From Reichenbachiella versicolor (GTDB lineage Bacteria; Bacteroidota; Bacteroidia; Cytophagales; Cyclobacteriaceae), in the NCBI RefSeq assembly GCF_003171675.1, contig NZ_QFZQ01000005.1, positions 464,856-528,855 on the forward strand: a stretch of DNA of 64,000 bases, written 5' to 3'. Each line of letters begins with the position of its first letter. Position 1 is the first letter of the stretch. A program made the position numbers and the translations under genes. Shown piece by piece: positions 33,911-43,070 of the stretch. Below the pieces are notes generated by a model, which was not told where the DNA came from, did no database searches, and saw nothing but the letters and a program-made list of their open reading frames with translations.

Positions 33911-34699
33911 ATGCATTTCAACTCTTTTAATGTTAGAACATTAAGTACAATCCTTATCCTATTTTGCTGTGCTGTGCTGAATCCAATATTAGCTCAAAAC
34001 AGTAAAGATATGGATCCTAAATTGACTGAAATCTGGGATCCGGAAGTGCCAGTTGTCAATCCAGGGCACAAGTATGGAGATGCTCCTTCAGATGCCATCG
34101 TTCTTTTTGATGGGACTAACTTAGATGAGTGGAAAAGTGGTCCTGGCGACGCTACATGGCCTATAGCGAATGATTTCATGACTGTAGTGGATAAAAATTC
34201 GGTAGCTAAAGGGCAAGCTGGAATTAGTACAAAAAGGAAATTTGGATCAGTTCAGCTTCACTTGGAGTGGAGAACACCACCAGCAGTAGGAAATGGCCAA
34301 AAAAGAGGGAATAGTGGAGTATTCTTTTCAGATGGCAGATACGAAGTACAAATATTAGATAACTACAACAACCGCACTTACAAAAACGGTCAAGCAGCCA
34401 GTATTTACAAACAAAGTCCACCGCTAGTAAATGCTTGTAGAAAACCAGAAGAATGGCAATCCTATGACATTATCTATATGGCTCCTTCCTTCAATAAAGA
34501 TGGCTCTTACCTTGTTCCTCCGACGATTACAGTATTACACAATGGCGTTCTAGTACAAAATGCTTTCAAACTGAGAGGCCCAACCAAATTCAGAGGTATC
34601 CCTGAGTATTTTGTAAAACCACATGGTGACGGTTCTATTCATTTACAAAATCATGGAAACCCTGTCAGCTACAGAAATATTTGGGTAAGAGAATTATAA
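33911..34699 (+). CDS. DUF1080 (3-keto-disaccharide hydrolase-like) secreted protein
   Basis: A 262-residue secreted protein with a signal peptide (LSTILILFCCAVLNPILA) and a single DUF1080 jelly-roll domain: FDGTNLDEWKSGPGDATWPI, FGSVQLHLEWRTP, GNSGVFFSDGRYEVQILDNY, and IHLQNHGNPVSYRNIWVREL. DUF1080 members include 3-keto-glycoside hydrolases and lectin-like domains. No partner enzymes for 3-keto sugar metabolism are next to it. It converges with the Fe-S protein operon. Confidence 0.88.
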   Translation: MHFNSFNVRTLSTILILFCCAVLNPILAQNSKDMDPKLTEIWDPEVPVVNPGHKYGDAPSDAIVLFDGTNLDEWKSGPGDATWPIANDFMTVVDKNSVAKGQAGISTKRKFGSVQLHLEWRTPPAVGNGQKRGNSGVFFSDGRYEVQILDNYNNRTYKNGQAASIYKQSPPLVNACRKPEEWQSYDIIYMAPSFNKDGSYLVPPTITVLHNGVLVQNAFKLRGPTKFRGIPEYFVKPHGDGSIHLQNHGNPVSYRNIWVREL

Positions 34700-34715
34700 A
34701 GAAAAGTGAAGTTCA

Positions 34716-35498
34716 TTACTTCATAGACTCAGAAATAATTTCTGCTAAGTCTTTTACTACGACTTCTCCCTCTTTCTCCTTGTTCTTCACACCATCGGAT
34801 AACATAGTCATGCAGAATGGGCATCCAGAAGCAATCACTTTTGCTCCGGTATCCAATGCCTCTTCTGTACGTTCTATGTTTATTTCTTTCTTCCCTTTTT
34901 CTGCGTCTTTAAACATCTGACCACCACCTGCGCCACAGCAAAGCCCATTCGTACGACATCGCTTCATTTCTACTAAATCAGCATCTAGAGATTTTAACAA
35001 TTCTCTAGGGGCTTCATAGACATCATTAGCTCTTCCCAGATAGCAGGAATCGTGATAAGTAATCTTCTTTCCTTTGAACTCTCCTCCATCTACTTTAAGC
35101 ATTCCTCCGTCTATTAATTGTTGAAGAAATTGGGTATGATGTATCACCTCATAGTTACCTCCAAGGTCTGGATATTCATTTTTGATTGTATTGAAACAAT
35201 GAGGGCATGCGGTTACAATCTTTTTTACTTCGTAGCCATTTAGCACTTGTATATTAGCCATAGCCTGCATCTGAAAAAGGAACTCATTTCCAGCTCTACG
35301 TGCAGGATCTCCGGTACAAGCCTCTTCTTGACCTAAGACTGCAAAATCTATGTTGAGAGATAATAGAATCTCACTAAAAGCAACCGTCACTCTCTTATAT
35401 CTGTCATCAAATGAACCAGCGCATCCAACCCAAAATAATATCTCAGGTGATTTTCCTTGTGCGGCTAGCTCAGCCATTGTTGGTACTGCTCTCATCAT
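34716..35498 (-). CDS. CCG-domain Fe-S protein (HdrB/GlpC-type)
   Basis: A 260-residue (Fe-S)-binding protein with two CCG-type cysteine-rich domains, like heterodisulfide reductase subunit B and the C-terminal half of GlpC. Motifs are VTACPHCFNTIKNEYPDLG and CRTNGLCCGAGGGQMF, together with YHDSCYLGR. The ATG at 35498 follows directly after the stop codon of the upstream gene; the upstream start at 35567 would overlap it. The two genes are a pair that probably moves electrons between a quinone or flavoprotein and a cytoplasmic partner. Confidence 0.85.
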   Translation of the reverse strand: MMRAVPTMAELAAQGKSPEILFWVGCAGSFDDRYKRVTVAFSEILLSLNIDFAVLGQEEACTGDPARRAGNEFLFQMQAMANIQVLNGYEVKKIVTACPHCFNTIKNEYPDLGGNYEVIHHTQFLQQLIDGGMLKVDGGEFKGKKITYHDSCYLGRANDVYEAPRELLKSLDADLVEMKRCRTNGLCCGAGGGQMFKDAEKGKKEINIERTEEALDTGAKVIASGCPFCMTMLSDGVKNKEKEGEVVVKDLAEIISESMK

Positions 35499-35499
35499 T

Positions 35500-36804
35500 T
35501 TAGTCTTTTTGTTTAACATCATCTGCCCAATTAAATCTATCAGTCGGGGCAAATTTCCAAGGTGCAAAATTGGTTTCTATGTTGGCGAACATGGCATTCC
35601 ACGAAGCTGGAGAACCTGATTCTTCCATTGCTACATATCGTTTCATCTCAAGTATGATACTCAACGGATCAATGTTTACTGGACAGGCTTCTGTACAAGC
35701 ATTACAACTGGTACAGGCATTGATCTCTTCATTGGTAATATAATCTCCAAGCAAAGACTTTTCTCGTCCCTGCCCTTTACCTATTTCTTCTATTCTATCT
35801 CTGGTGTCCATCACCACTTTTCGAGGCGATAATAGTTTTCCTGTTTGGTTAGCTGGACACTCAGCTGTACACCTTCCACATTCTGTACATGAATAGGCTT
35901 CCATTAGACTCTTCCAAGAAAGATCCGTTGCGTCCTTAGCTCCGAAGCGCCCTACTTCTTCTGGAGCAGCTCCATTTTCTGCTGGCATTCCTAGCATTAA
36001 TTTAACCTCATTGGTCACGCTATCCATATTGGCAATTTTGCCTTTTGATTCAAGATTAGAATAATAGGTGTTTGGAAACGCTAGAAATATATGAAGATGC
36101 TTAGAGTACGTGACATAGACAGCAAACGCTAATATTCCTACTATATGGAACCACCATGCACCTCGCTCTATTGTTATCAAAAGCGTACTTGAGAAATTTT
36201 GATAAATAGGTATGAGTACGTTTGATATGTATAATGTACCAGTCTCATAATAACCTTCAACTCCTCTAGACTGTAACACTTGGTCCGCGGCATTCATTTT
36301 TAGAATAACCACCATGAGCACAATCTCAATGATCAAAATAAGATTACCATCCATCGCAGGCCAACCTTTCATTTCGGGCTTAGTGAATCGCTCTACTTTC
36401 AGAACATTTCTTCGGATCAAGAAAATTATACAGGAAATCAACACTCCGAGAGCAAGGATCTCAAAGAAGTTCATTGCGACATTGTAGAAATCTCCAAGAT
36501 ATGGAGCAAAAAACCTATGCTCACCTGTCAATCCATCAATTACAAATTCAAGTACCTCTAGATTAATAACCAAAAACCCGACATATATCAAGAGATGAAG
36601 AAATGCAGGAATAGGCTTCTTAAACATCTTCTTTTGACCAAAGGCAATGAGTATCATAGACTTGAGTCTTTCAGAAGACTTGTCACTACGATCAAGAGGC
36701 TTACCCATCAGAATATTGCGCCTAATTTCTTTTATTCTTTTGGTCAAAAAATAGCCTGCAGTGATTACTATCACCAAAAATACTAATTGGGAGAGTCCTA
36801 TCAT
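35500..36804 (-). CDS. membrane Fe-S electron-transfer protein (HdrC/DsrK-type)
   Basis: A 434-residue membrane protein. The N-terminal part has about five or six hydrophobic helices of the nitrate-reductase-gamma type (IGLSQLVFLVIVITAGYF, AFLHLLIYVGFLVI, ILALGVLISCIIFLI and others), followed by two 4Fe-4S motifs CTECGRCTAECP and CTSCNACTEACP near residues 300-370. This layout suggests quinone-linked electron transfer at the inner membrane. It is directly upstream of the CCG-domain gene and likely forms one complex with it. Confidence 0.87.
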   Translation of the reverse strand: MIGLSQLVFLVIVITAGYFLTKRIKEIRRNILMGKPLDRSDKSSERLKSMILIAFGQKKMFKKPIPAFLHLLIYVGFLVINLEVLEFVIDGLTGEHRFFAPYLGDFYNVAMNFFEILALGVLISCIIFLIRRNVLKVERFTKPEMKGWPAMDGNLILIIEIVLMVVILKMNAADQVLQSRGVEGYYETGTLYISNVLIPIYQNFSSTLLITIERGAWWFHIVGILAFAVYVTYSKHLHIFLAFPNTYYSNLESKGKIANMDSVTNEVKLMLGMPAENGAAPEEVGRFGAKDATDLSWKSLMEAYSCTECGRCTAECPANQTGKLLSPRKVVMDTRDRIEEIGKGQGREKSLLGDYITNEEINACTSCNACTEACPVNIDPLSIILEMKRYVAMEESGSPASWNAMFANIETNFAPWKFAPTDRFNWADDVKQKD

Positions 36805-36841
36805 TTTCTTTAAATTTTATTCAAAATATTCACTCATCCTT

Positions 36842-36871
36842 TTGGACGGTAAATATTAATTTCTACTTTTG
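36842..36871 (+). promoter_or_regulatory. promoter of tRNA-Phe
   Basis: TTG at 36842-36844, 19 bp, then TACTTTTG at 36864-36871: a full match to the Bacteroidota consensus, ending 14 bp before the tRNA. Confidence 0.8.
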
Positions 36872-36885
36872 TGCCGCGTTAACGG

Positions 36886-36958
36886 GGTGATGTAGCTCAG
36901 TTGGTAGAGCATAGGACTGAAAATCCTTGTGTCGGTGGTTCGAGCCCACTCATCACCA
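36886..36958 (+). tRNA. tRNA-Phe (GAA)
   Basis: A 73-nt tRNA with acceptor stem GGTGATG/CATCACC, D arm GCTC/GAGC, anticodon loop CTGAAAA (anticodon GAA) and T loop TTCGAGC. A73 is followed by CTCC, so CCA is not encoded. It has a full promoter and is followed by a terminator. Confidence 0.97.
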
Positions 36959-36970
36959 CTCCAAAAACGG

Positions 36971-37000
36971 AAAGGACTTCGATTTCGGAGTCCTTTTTTT
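36971..37000 (+). terminator. intrinsic terminator after tRNA-Phe
   Basis: AAGGACT (36972-36978) pairs with AGTCCTT (36989-36995), followed by further T's. Confidence 0.9.
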
Positions 37001-37027
37001 ATGGCCTATTTCTAAATGTAAAAAAGA

Positions 37028-37071
37028 AAACTCTGAAATTTAGTATGCGTGCATACTAAATTTCAGAGTTT
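37028..37071 (-). terminator. long perfect palindrome, probable terminator of the first GH28 gene
   Basis: A perfect 21-bp inverted repeat (37028-37048 with 37051-37071) with only two bases at the centre. On the minus strand it is followed by TTTTCTTTTTT-like sequence, so it can end the GH28 transcript that stops at 37118. The stem is far longer than needed for a terminator. Confidence 0.6.
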
Positions 37072-37117
37072 GTATCTATTTGACATCAATACAAATAGCG
37101 AACACTTTATAAGGCCT

Positions 37118-38515
37118 TCATTTTCTTCTAATTCTCTTACTTATCAATACCTCCCCATTGGCTTTTATGTTAGTTATATCTTCATTAACTACATCATCTA
37201 AAATCACAGGTTCTCTTGCATCATGGTTTACAGTTGTAATCGATATGTTTTGAAGGGTTAAGCCATCAATATGCCTTGCATAAATTCCATAGGATGGTAA
37301 TGGGCCTACCAGTCTGAATTCAGGCCAATGTTTTTTTACTACGTCCAACGAATATTCTTTTAAGTCCTTCTTTTGAGCTAACTCTTCCGATCCACCTCCA
37401 GCAGTCAAAAATTTTACATCTTTAATGGTTATATCTTCAATCTTGTGATCTGGCATACCTGTCAGGAAAAAACAAGAATTTTCATCTCCTTGGGTATTGT
37501 CTACTATGATATTGCTAAAAATCATCGAGTGCATACGTTTGAGTGGCTCATAGATACCTTCTGGGTAATTCATAGCTGCTCGCTGACTAGAAAATGTCAT
37601 AAATATTGGACGTGGAACATTTTCCATCACCAAGTTGGTGAAAGTCATATTCCTCATCTCTCCTCCTTCACATTGCTGGATCTTAAGTCCTGAATCTTTG
37701 ATATTCTTAAAGGTGCAGTTCGTCACTGTAACTGATTCAATATTTCCTCTAGATAGTAACCCGATTCTCATGCCTCCCCATTTTGTACTGAAGATACAAT
37801 TGGACACTACGACATCTTTACATGGCTTATCTGGAAGAGATGATTGAAGACAGATACTATCGTCACTGTTATCAAAGTTGCAATTTGTTACTCTCACATT
37901 AGTGCAGCCGTCAAAGTCTAATCCATCTCCATTCTTATTAGCTCGACTATAGATAGTCACACCGCTGACACTGATATCATCACAGTATAGCCATGCCGAA
38001 GTCCAAGCTGCTGGATTTAGCAGCTTTATATTATTGAGGTGGAGTCTTTTGCAATCTTTAAATCTTAATAGCATCGGACGGCCGTGCTTAAATGCTGCTC
38101 CCATACCATCTATGACTCCATAACCTTCGATGGCTACGGATTCAGCATTTTCAGCATAAATCAATACTCGATCCATATGTGTTTCTCGTTTATACATTAT
38201 GTGATGAGTATCGGTCGTATAATCGTCAAAGTCAGTACTACCTTGTAGAACTGTTCCATTATCTACATGTAATGTGACAAAGCTTTTCAAATAAATAGTC
38301 CCTGTAACATACCGGCCTCCTCCTGACACTAATACTGTTCCTCCTCCATTGGTGGTACAATCATCTATTGCTTTTTGAATCGCCTTTGTATTTATGGTTT
38401 TACCATCATTGATTGCGCCATAGGTAGCAATATCATATACTTTGCTAAATGAAGTCTGAATAATCCCTACTAATAGAACACATATTAAAATTGCTGTCTG
38501 AAGCTTAGAACTCAT
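37118..38515 (-). CDS. GH28-like polygalacturonase-family protein 1
   Basis: A 465-residue secreted right-handed beta-helix protein of the GH28 type. A signal peptide (TAILICVLLVGIIQTSFS) is followed by the N-terminal module YDIATYGAINDGKTINTKAIQKAIDDC with GGGTVLVSGG. The catalytic region shows NKNGDGLDFDGC and NSDDSICLQSS, which supply the paired Asp residues of the family; the classic G-H-G step is replaced by GGMRIG. GH28 enzymes hydrolyse galacturonan, and marine relatives act on sulfated algal polymers. It has its own terminators on both sides. Confidence 0.85.
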   Translation of the reverse strand: MSSKLQTAILICVLLVGIIQTSFSKVYDIATYGAINDGKTINTKAIQKAIDDCTTNGGGTVLVSGGGRYVTGTIYLKSFVTLHVDNGTVLQGSTDFDDYTTDTHHIMYKRETHMDRVLIYAENAESVAIEGYGVIDGMGAAFKHGRPMLLRFKDCKRLHLNNIKLLNPAAWTSAWLYCDDISVSGVTIYSRANKNGDGLDFDGCTNVRVTNCNFDNSDDSICLQSSLPDKPCKDVVVSNCIFSTKWGGMRIGLLSRGNIESVTVTNCTFKNIKDSGLKIQQCEGGEMRNMTFTNLVMENVPRPIFMTFSSQRAAMNYPEGIYEPLKRMHSMIFSNIIVDNTQGDENSCFFLTGMPDHKIEDITIKDVKFLTAGGGSEELAQKKDLKEYSLDVVKKHWPEFRLVGPLPSYGIYARHIDGLTLQNISITTVNHDAREPVILDDVVNEDITNIKANGEVLISKRIRRK

Positions 38516-38576
38516 GGATTTTATGTTTGAATGCTGTATTGGTTATTTCTCAAGCAATATAAAATCGCAAAAACGT

Positions 38577-38617
38577 AAAAAAGGGTCAATGATTCTTACA
38601 AGATCATTGCCCCCCTT
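38577..38617 (-). terminator. intrinsic terminator after sulfatase 1
   Basis: CAATGAT (38587-38593) pairs with ATCATTG (38603-38609), extended by G/C pairs; on the minus strand the hairpin is followed by six T's (38582-38577). Confidence 0.8.
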
Positions 38618-38640
38618 TATTGAATCAAAAAATTCTTTAA

Positions 38641-40155
38641 TTAGTTGTCATCGTTCTTAATTTCTTCTAACTGACGAATCATTTGCTCTGCAATGTGTGG
38701 ATATTTATCTATTACATTCATTTGTTCTGTAGGGTCTTGGTCTATTGCATAGAGCTGATATGGCTTTTGGAATGGTTTTCCTTTTGGGTTTTGCCTACCT
38801 CCTGAACCATCACTTGCTATCAATTTCCATTCTCCTTCTCTAAGCGAAAATGTACCATTAACCGAATGGTGTATCAATGGAGGCCTAGCATCATTATTAT
38901 ACCCTAATAACTCACGATAAAAACTATAGCTATCTTCTCCTTCATCATTTTCCAACTTCACCCCTACGATCTGAGCCAAAGTTGCCAATACGTCATTGGT
39001 GGCTATTAACTGATTAGAGGTAGTGAGAGGTTCGATCTTGCTTGGCCATTTAACGATAAATGGAACGCGATGACCTCCTTCATATATATCTGCTTTAGTA
39101 CCCCGCCATACATAGTTGGCTCTGTGTTGATCTTGAGCAAATCCTTGTATCCAAGGCTTAGATTCATGACTAGGCTCTCCTGCTTCATATTCATACATGT
39201 AAGATCCATTGTCACTTGTGTATATAACTAGAGTGTTTTCTTCAATTCCAGTCTCTTTTAGAGTTTGGATTACTTTCCCTACTGTCCAGTCGACTTGCAT
39301 TACCATATCTCCATATGGTCCCAGGCCTGACTTTCCTATGAATCGTTCAGCTGGCAAGGCTGGTTTATGAGGGCCAGTTAATGGGAAATACAAGAAGAAA
39401 GGGTTTTCGGACTGGGCTTGTTTACTAATGTACGTAATAGCTCGTTCTGTGAAGTTATCCATTGCGGTTTGATGGTTAAAATCGGTAGCTGTTTCCCCTG
39501 ATCTGATGTAGGCTGGAAAGTTAACTTTAGGACATAAGCTATCTGGCACCATCGTAGCCATTCCATTTTCAAAATAAACATATGGCCCCATGTCTAGCGA
39601 ACCACCTATAATGTAGGAATAATCAAACCCAATCGTATTTGGACCATTTTGAACTGACTTTGTATAATCCAACTCTTCGATATTTGAGATATAGTTTAGG
39701 CTATTCGCTTTGGCTGGGACCTGTTGTGTCCAAGGTAAGTCCTGACCGAGATGCCATTTACCTATGACGGCAGTATTATAACCTTTTGACTTCAGTAAAG
39801 AGGCTATGGTCATAGTACTAGACTCTATTAAATGGTCAGAGTATCCAGAGAGTACTCCTCTTTTGAGTCTGGTTCGCCAAGCATACCTACCTGTCAATAG
39901 GCCATACCTGGTTGGTGTACATACTGCCGAATTAGTATGGGCATCGGTAAACATCATTCCTTCTTCACAAAGTTGATTGAGGTTTGGAGTTGAGATTTTT
40001 GATTCTTTGTTATAGTACTGAATATCTCCGTAGCCCATGTCATCGGCTAGAATTACGATTACGTTGGGAGTCTCTACTTGTACATCCTTATTTTGATTAC
40101 ATGATGTCAGTGAGATGGTTGACAGCAGTAGCAGATAAATAGTCTTTTTCATCAT
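38641..40155 (-). CDS. formylglycine-type sulfatase 1 (lipoprotein)
   Basis: A 504-residue S1-family sulfatase. It is a lipoprotein (lipobox Cys19 in SLTSC), and the active-site Cys that becomes formylglycine is Cys79 in VCTPTR (C-x-P-x-R). Metal-binding Asp38-Asp39 (LADDMG), GKWHLG near residue 130 and YTSDNGSYMYEYE near 305 complete the site. Sulfatases of this kind take sulfate from marine polysaccharides. Divergent from the AraC regulator gene at 40402 with 246 bp between them. Confidence 0.93.
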   Translation of the reverse strand: MMKKTIYLLLLSTISLTSCNQNKDVQVETPNVIVILADDMGYGDIQYYNKESKISTPNLNQLCEEGMMFTDAHTNSAVCTPTRYGLLTGRYAWRTRLKRGVLSGYSDHLIESSTMTIASLLKSKGYNTAVIGKWHLGQDLPWTQQVPAKANSLNYISNIEELDYTKSVQNGPNTIGFDYSYIIGGSLDMGPYVYFENGMATMVPDSLCPKVNFPAYIRSGETATDFNHQTAMDNFTERAITYISKQAQSENPFFLYFPLTGPHKPALPAERFIGKSGLGPYGDMVMQVDWTVGKVIQTLKETGIEENTLVIYTSDNGSYMYEYEAGEPSHESKPWIQGFAQDQHRANYVWRGTKADIYEGGHRVPFIVKWPSKIEPLTTSNQLIATNDVLATLAQIVGVKLENDEGEDSYSFYRELLGYNNDARPPLIHHSVNGTFSLREGEWKLIASDGSGGRQNPKGKPFQKPYQLYAIDQDPTEQMNVIDKYPHIAEQMIRQLEEIKNDDN

Positions 40156-40401
40156 TTGAAATTATAGGTATGGTTGGCAATATCGTGATTTTCGAGTTAA
40201 CTCATTTTTCTATAGGGCTTTATGCTCTTTGAGCTAGATTGGCATTATTTGAATTCGAGATCAGTATACAGTTTTTTGACTCTCTTATTCAATAGGTATG
40301 AATGAAGCTACCTGTCGCAGTCGATTACTATCATGTAATTAAAATATCACTTCCGTGTGTCACTACATATAAAAGCATCTCCTAGATTTGTCATCTATAA
40401 A

Positions 40402-41262
40402 ATGACTTCAAACATTAAAAAATATTCCTTTAAAGAAGGGCTACCGCACGAGTTTGAAATAATTGATCTCTCAAAGCTATTTGTAAGTTCTTCGGATATG
40501 CTCACTAAAGTTCATCGAGCTGGCTTTTACCATATTCTTTGGTTTGAAAAAGGGGTTCATAAACATACTATCGATTTTAGTGAGTGTACTATCCACGAAA
40601 ACACCTTGCTTTTCGTCTACAAGGATGCTGTTCAGCAGTTCCACCAATATGAAGAGGTAAAAGGAAAGGCAATGATATTCACAGATGATTTTTTCTGTAA
40701 AAATGAAGAGGAAACCAGTTTCCTGAAAAGTTGCACCTTGTTCAATGACTTGAAAAGTGTTTCACATTTCCATGTTGAAGAATCTGCTGAAGTTTTCAGA
40801 CAAATCGCAGGGCTGATGGAGCATGAATTTTCTCTTCCAAAAGATGAGCATCAATCTGAGATCTTAAGAAACCTACTTCATAATTTCCTTCTTCAAGCAG
40901 AAAGAATCAATTTAAAGCAGAGTTTACAGGCTGTAAAGAAGGGGACAGATCGCGATGCGGTAGTTGAATTTAAACACCTACTGGAAGAGATGTTTAGAAC
41001 CGAAAAACAGGTAAGTCATTATGCAGATCAGATGGCTATTACGGTTAAAAAACTGAATCAATCTACGTCGAAAACTGTGGGGAAAACTCCTAAACAAATG
41101 ATTGATGATCGGGTGATGCTAGAAGCTAAGCGACTGTTAGTTTACACACATGAGAGCGTAAAAGAAATAGGGTATAGTATAGGCTTTGATGAACCGACCA
41201 ACTTTGTCAAATACTTTAAGAAACATCAAGGGTGTACGCCTCTGGAATTTAGAGAAAGCTAA
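40402..41262 (+). CDS. AraC-family transcriptional regulator
   Basis: A 286-residue regulator. The C-terminal 100 residues form the two helix-turn-helix units of AraC/XylS proteins (VSHYADQMAITVKKLNQSTSKTVGKTPKQMIDDRVMLEAKRLLVYTHESVKEIGYSIGFDEPTNFVKYFKKHQGCTPLEFRES). The N-terminal domain is a cupin-like sensor. The ATG at 40402 is chosen over a GTG at 40357. It is divergent from sulfatase 1 and may control it and the nearby GH28. Confidence 0.92.
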   Translation: MTSNIKKYSFKEGLPHEFEIIDLSKLFVSSSDMLTKVHRAGFYHILWFEKGVHKHTIDFSECTIHENTLLFVYKDAVQQFHQYEEVKGKAMIFTDDFFCKNEEETSFLKSCTLFNDLKSVSHFHVEESAEVFRQIAGLMEHEFSLPKDEHQSEILRNLLHNFLLQAERINLKQSLQAVKKGTDRDAVVEFKHLLEEMFRTEKQVSHYADQMAITVKKLNQSTSKTVGKTPKQMIDDRVMLEAKRLLVYTHESVKEIGYSIGFDEPTNFVKYFKKHQGCTPLEFRES

Positions 41263-41287
41263 TTCAATTCAATTACATGCTTAGGCG

Positions 41288-42469
41288 TCATTTTTTTAAT
41301 CCTTTGACTTGAACCAATTCTCCAGTGTACAACATGATATTGAGCGAGTAGGCTCCTTTAGGCAGTATTCCTAGATCAAGTTCTGCCTTTGAGTTACTGT
41401 CCCAGTACTTAACAGATCTCTTGGCTCCTTCTTCATCCTCTGCGTACATGGATTGTATGGTAGCATAGGGTATTTGAAGAATTACTGAAGAGTTTTTAAC
41501 GCTTGAAATATCCTGTGGAGAATCAAAACTATTTTCTCCGTGTAATGCTACATTCATTACGTTTTCGGAAGCAGACAGTGTACGGACAATTAAACTTCCT
41601 CCGACTTTGACATTATTAATCTCGCTAGATTCTTGGATCTTGTCATCAGGGTCGAGCTTTGTTATTATGTTATAAGCACCGTCTGGTATTTTGTTAGGAA
41701 TAGTCACCGAAGCGTTGAGACAGCCCGTAGAGCTATTTCTTTTCAAGTTTGAATTAGTCTTAAAACGCCCTATTGAATAATCTTCTATGCCTAGATTAGT
41801 ATCTGCTGATAAGAAGAATTCGACTTCTGGACTGATCGCTTTTTCATCTCCTATGTTGCTAAAAAAGTACTCTATTGATTTTACTTGACCCTGCTCTACT
41901 ATATTCATTGAGCTCAAAAAGGTGAAAAAACCATATTTGAGATCTGGATATCTTGGTTTCGAAAATTTATACCTGTTGGCACTAGAATTTACATTAAGGC
42001 TTACAGATTCGTCAAACTTTATACCCTGCTCTATTACCACGCTTAGAATATTGTATGATGATGTGATATTGACTGCCTCAGGTATGGTTACTGTCATTGT
42101 CTTTCCTACTTTCGATGAGGGAGTGATTATTTCTGTGAGAAAAGTAGCTCCCAAGAGCAAATCTTGTCCTTTCTGATATTCTTGATCTTCTGATAAGTAT
42201 AACTCAATGATGAAATCAGATTTTTGTTGCTTGGCTTTGTTCTTCAGTATATAGGATATAGTCTGCTCAGCTCCCGATAGAAATTTTTTGCCTTTGAAAG
42301 AGATAGAATGTATTGTTAGTTCATATTTGGGAACTTCTATATCAATAGTAGAGACTGCTGCTAATCTATCAAAAAGATCCTCAGTGATAGCAGCATCTGC
42401 AAATCGAGCACATACAAATTGTGCTAAACAAAACGTTATTAATAGAATGGCTGGTTTTAGGAAATTCAT
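41288..42469 (-). CDS. secreted CARDB-domain protein
   Basis: A 393-residue exported protein with a signal peptide (PAILLITFCLAQFVCARFA). Residues about 45-170 and 180-300 look like two CARDB (cell-adhesion related) beta domains: AEQTISYILKNKAKQQKSDFIIELYLSED and VKSIEYFFSNIGDEKAISPEVEFFLSAD, with DPDDKIQESSEINNVKV at the end. The C-terminal stretch LPKGAYSLNIMLYTGELVQVKGLKK is reminiscent of a type IX sorting tail, but weak. It is convergent with the AraC gene. Function unknown; adhesion or surface binding is likely. Confidence 0.72.
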   Translation of the reverse strand: MNFLKPAILLITFCLAQFVCARFADAAITEDLFDRLAAVSTIDIEVPKYELTIHSISFKGKKFLSGAEQTISYILKNKAKQQKSDFIIELYLSEDQEYQKGQDLLLGATFLTEIITPSSKVGKTMTVTIPEAVNITSSYNILSVVIEQGIKFDESVSLNVNSSANRYKFSKPRYPDLKYGFFTFLSSMNIVEQGQVKSIEYFFSNIGDEKAISPEVEFFLSADTNLGIEDYSIGRFKTNSNLKRNSSTGCLNASVTIPNKIPDGAYNIITKLDPDDKIQESSEINNVKVGGSLIVRTLSASENVMNVALHGENSFDSPQDISSVKNSSVILQIPYATIQSMYAEDEEGAKRSVKYWDSNSKAELDLGILPKGAYSLNIMLYTGELVQVKGLKK

Positions 42470-42807
42470 TTTTTAGAATTTAGGTTACTTAAAAATAATA
42501 AAAAGAAGTTAGTCCCTTATTATCAACGCTTTAATTACTTGTCATAATTGTCGCTCTTATACTATTCAGGCCTAACGCTGAAAGAATTGATTTGGTCAAA
42601 ATCTTTCTTCCTTAAAATATCGCAATCATTTTCGCCGCAATAACTTATCTTGGCGGCATCATTTGACGGAAGTAGTCAAACTTCTATTTTGTTTATATGA
42701 ATTATCTAGTAAAACCTATCAGTGGCTTATTTGGCTGCATCAAACTTTTTATTTCACTCTCAAAGGGCTCCATATTTCTTGATTGGATTCGGATATACGT
42801 ACTGAAA
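42470..42807 (+). other. intergenic region left of the 21-bp array
   Basis: The promoter side of the CARDB gene and about 340 bp of AT-rich DNA. A 6-bp dyad (TTTGAC at 42662-42667 with GTCAAA at 42675-42680) is present. I see no convincing gene. Confidence 0.5.
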
Positions 42808-42991
42808 AATGAGTTATTCCACTCAAAATTCAGTTCTACCAGTATAAGAGTGAGTTCTACCGACTTAAGAATGATCTATTCCATGTTAGGAATGAGTTCT
42901 ACGGCTCTACTAATGAGTTATTCCATGAAAAAATGAGTTATTCCGCCTCAGGAATGAGTTATTCCGCTCAATGAATGAATTATTCCAGGAA
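42808..42991 (+). repeat. nine degenerate tandem repeats of 20-21 bp
   Basis: Nine units with core GAGTTATTCC or GAGTTCTACC, mostly preceded by AAT, start at 42811, 42831, 42852, 42873, 42894, 42915, 42935, 42956 and 42977. The steps are 20 or 21 bp, or two DNA helical turns. Several units carry a small dyad (GAGT with ACTC, or TGAG with CTCA). The 20-bp steps break any reading frame, so it is not a simple protein repeat. The array lies 80 bp before gene 43071-43724. Confidence 0.75.
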
Positions 42992-43070
42992 TATGCTGTC
43001 TGAGGCTCTCCTACGTTATCCCTAACGATTTTTATTCAAATAAATTTTCAACCAGAAACAGTTTTAAAAT

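Noticed and set aside
42697..42936. A 79-codon open frame with a heptapeptide-like repeat over the left part of the 21-bp array
   Set aside because: Repeat steps of 20 bp break the frame, cores vary without regard to codons, and there is no clear ribosome binding context or domain. It is better treated as a DNA repeat.
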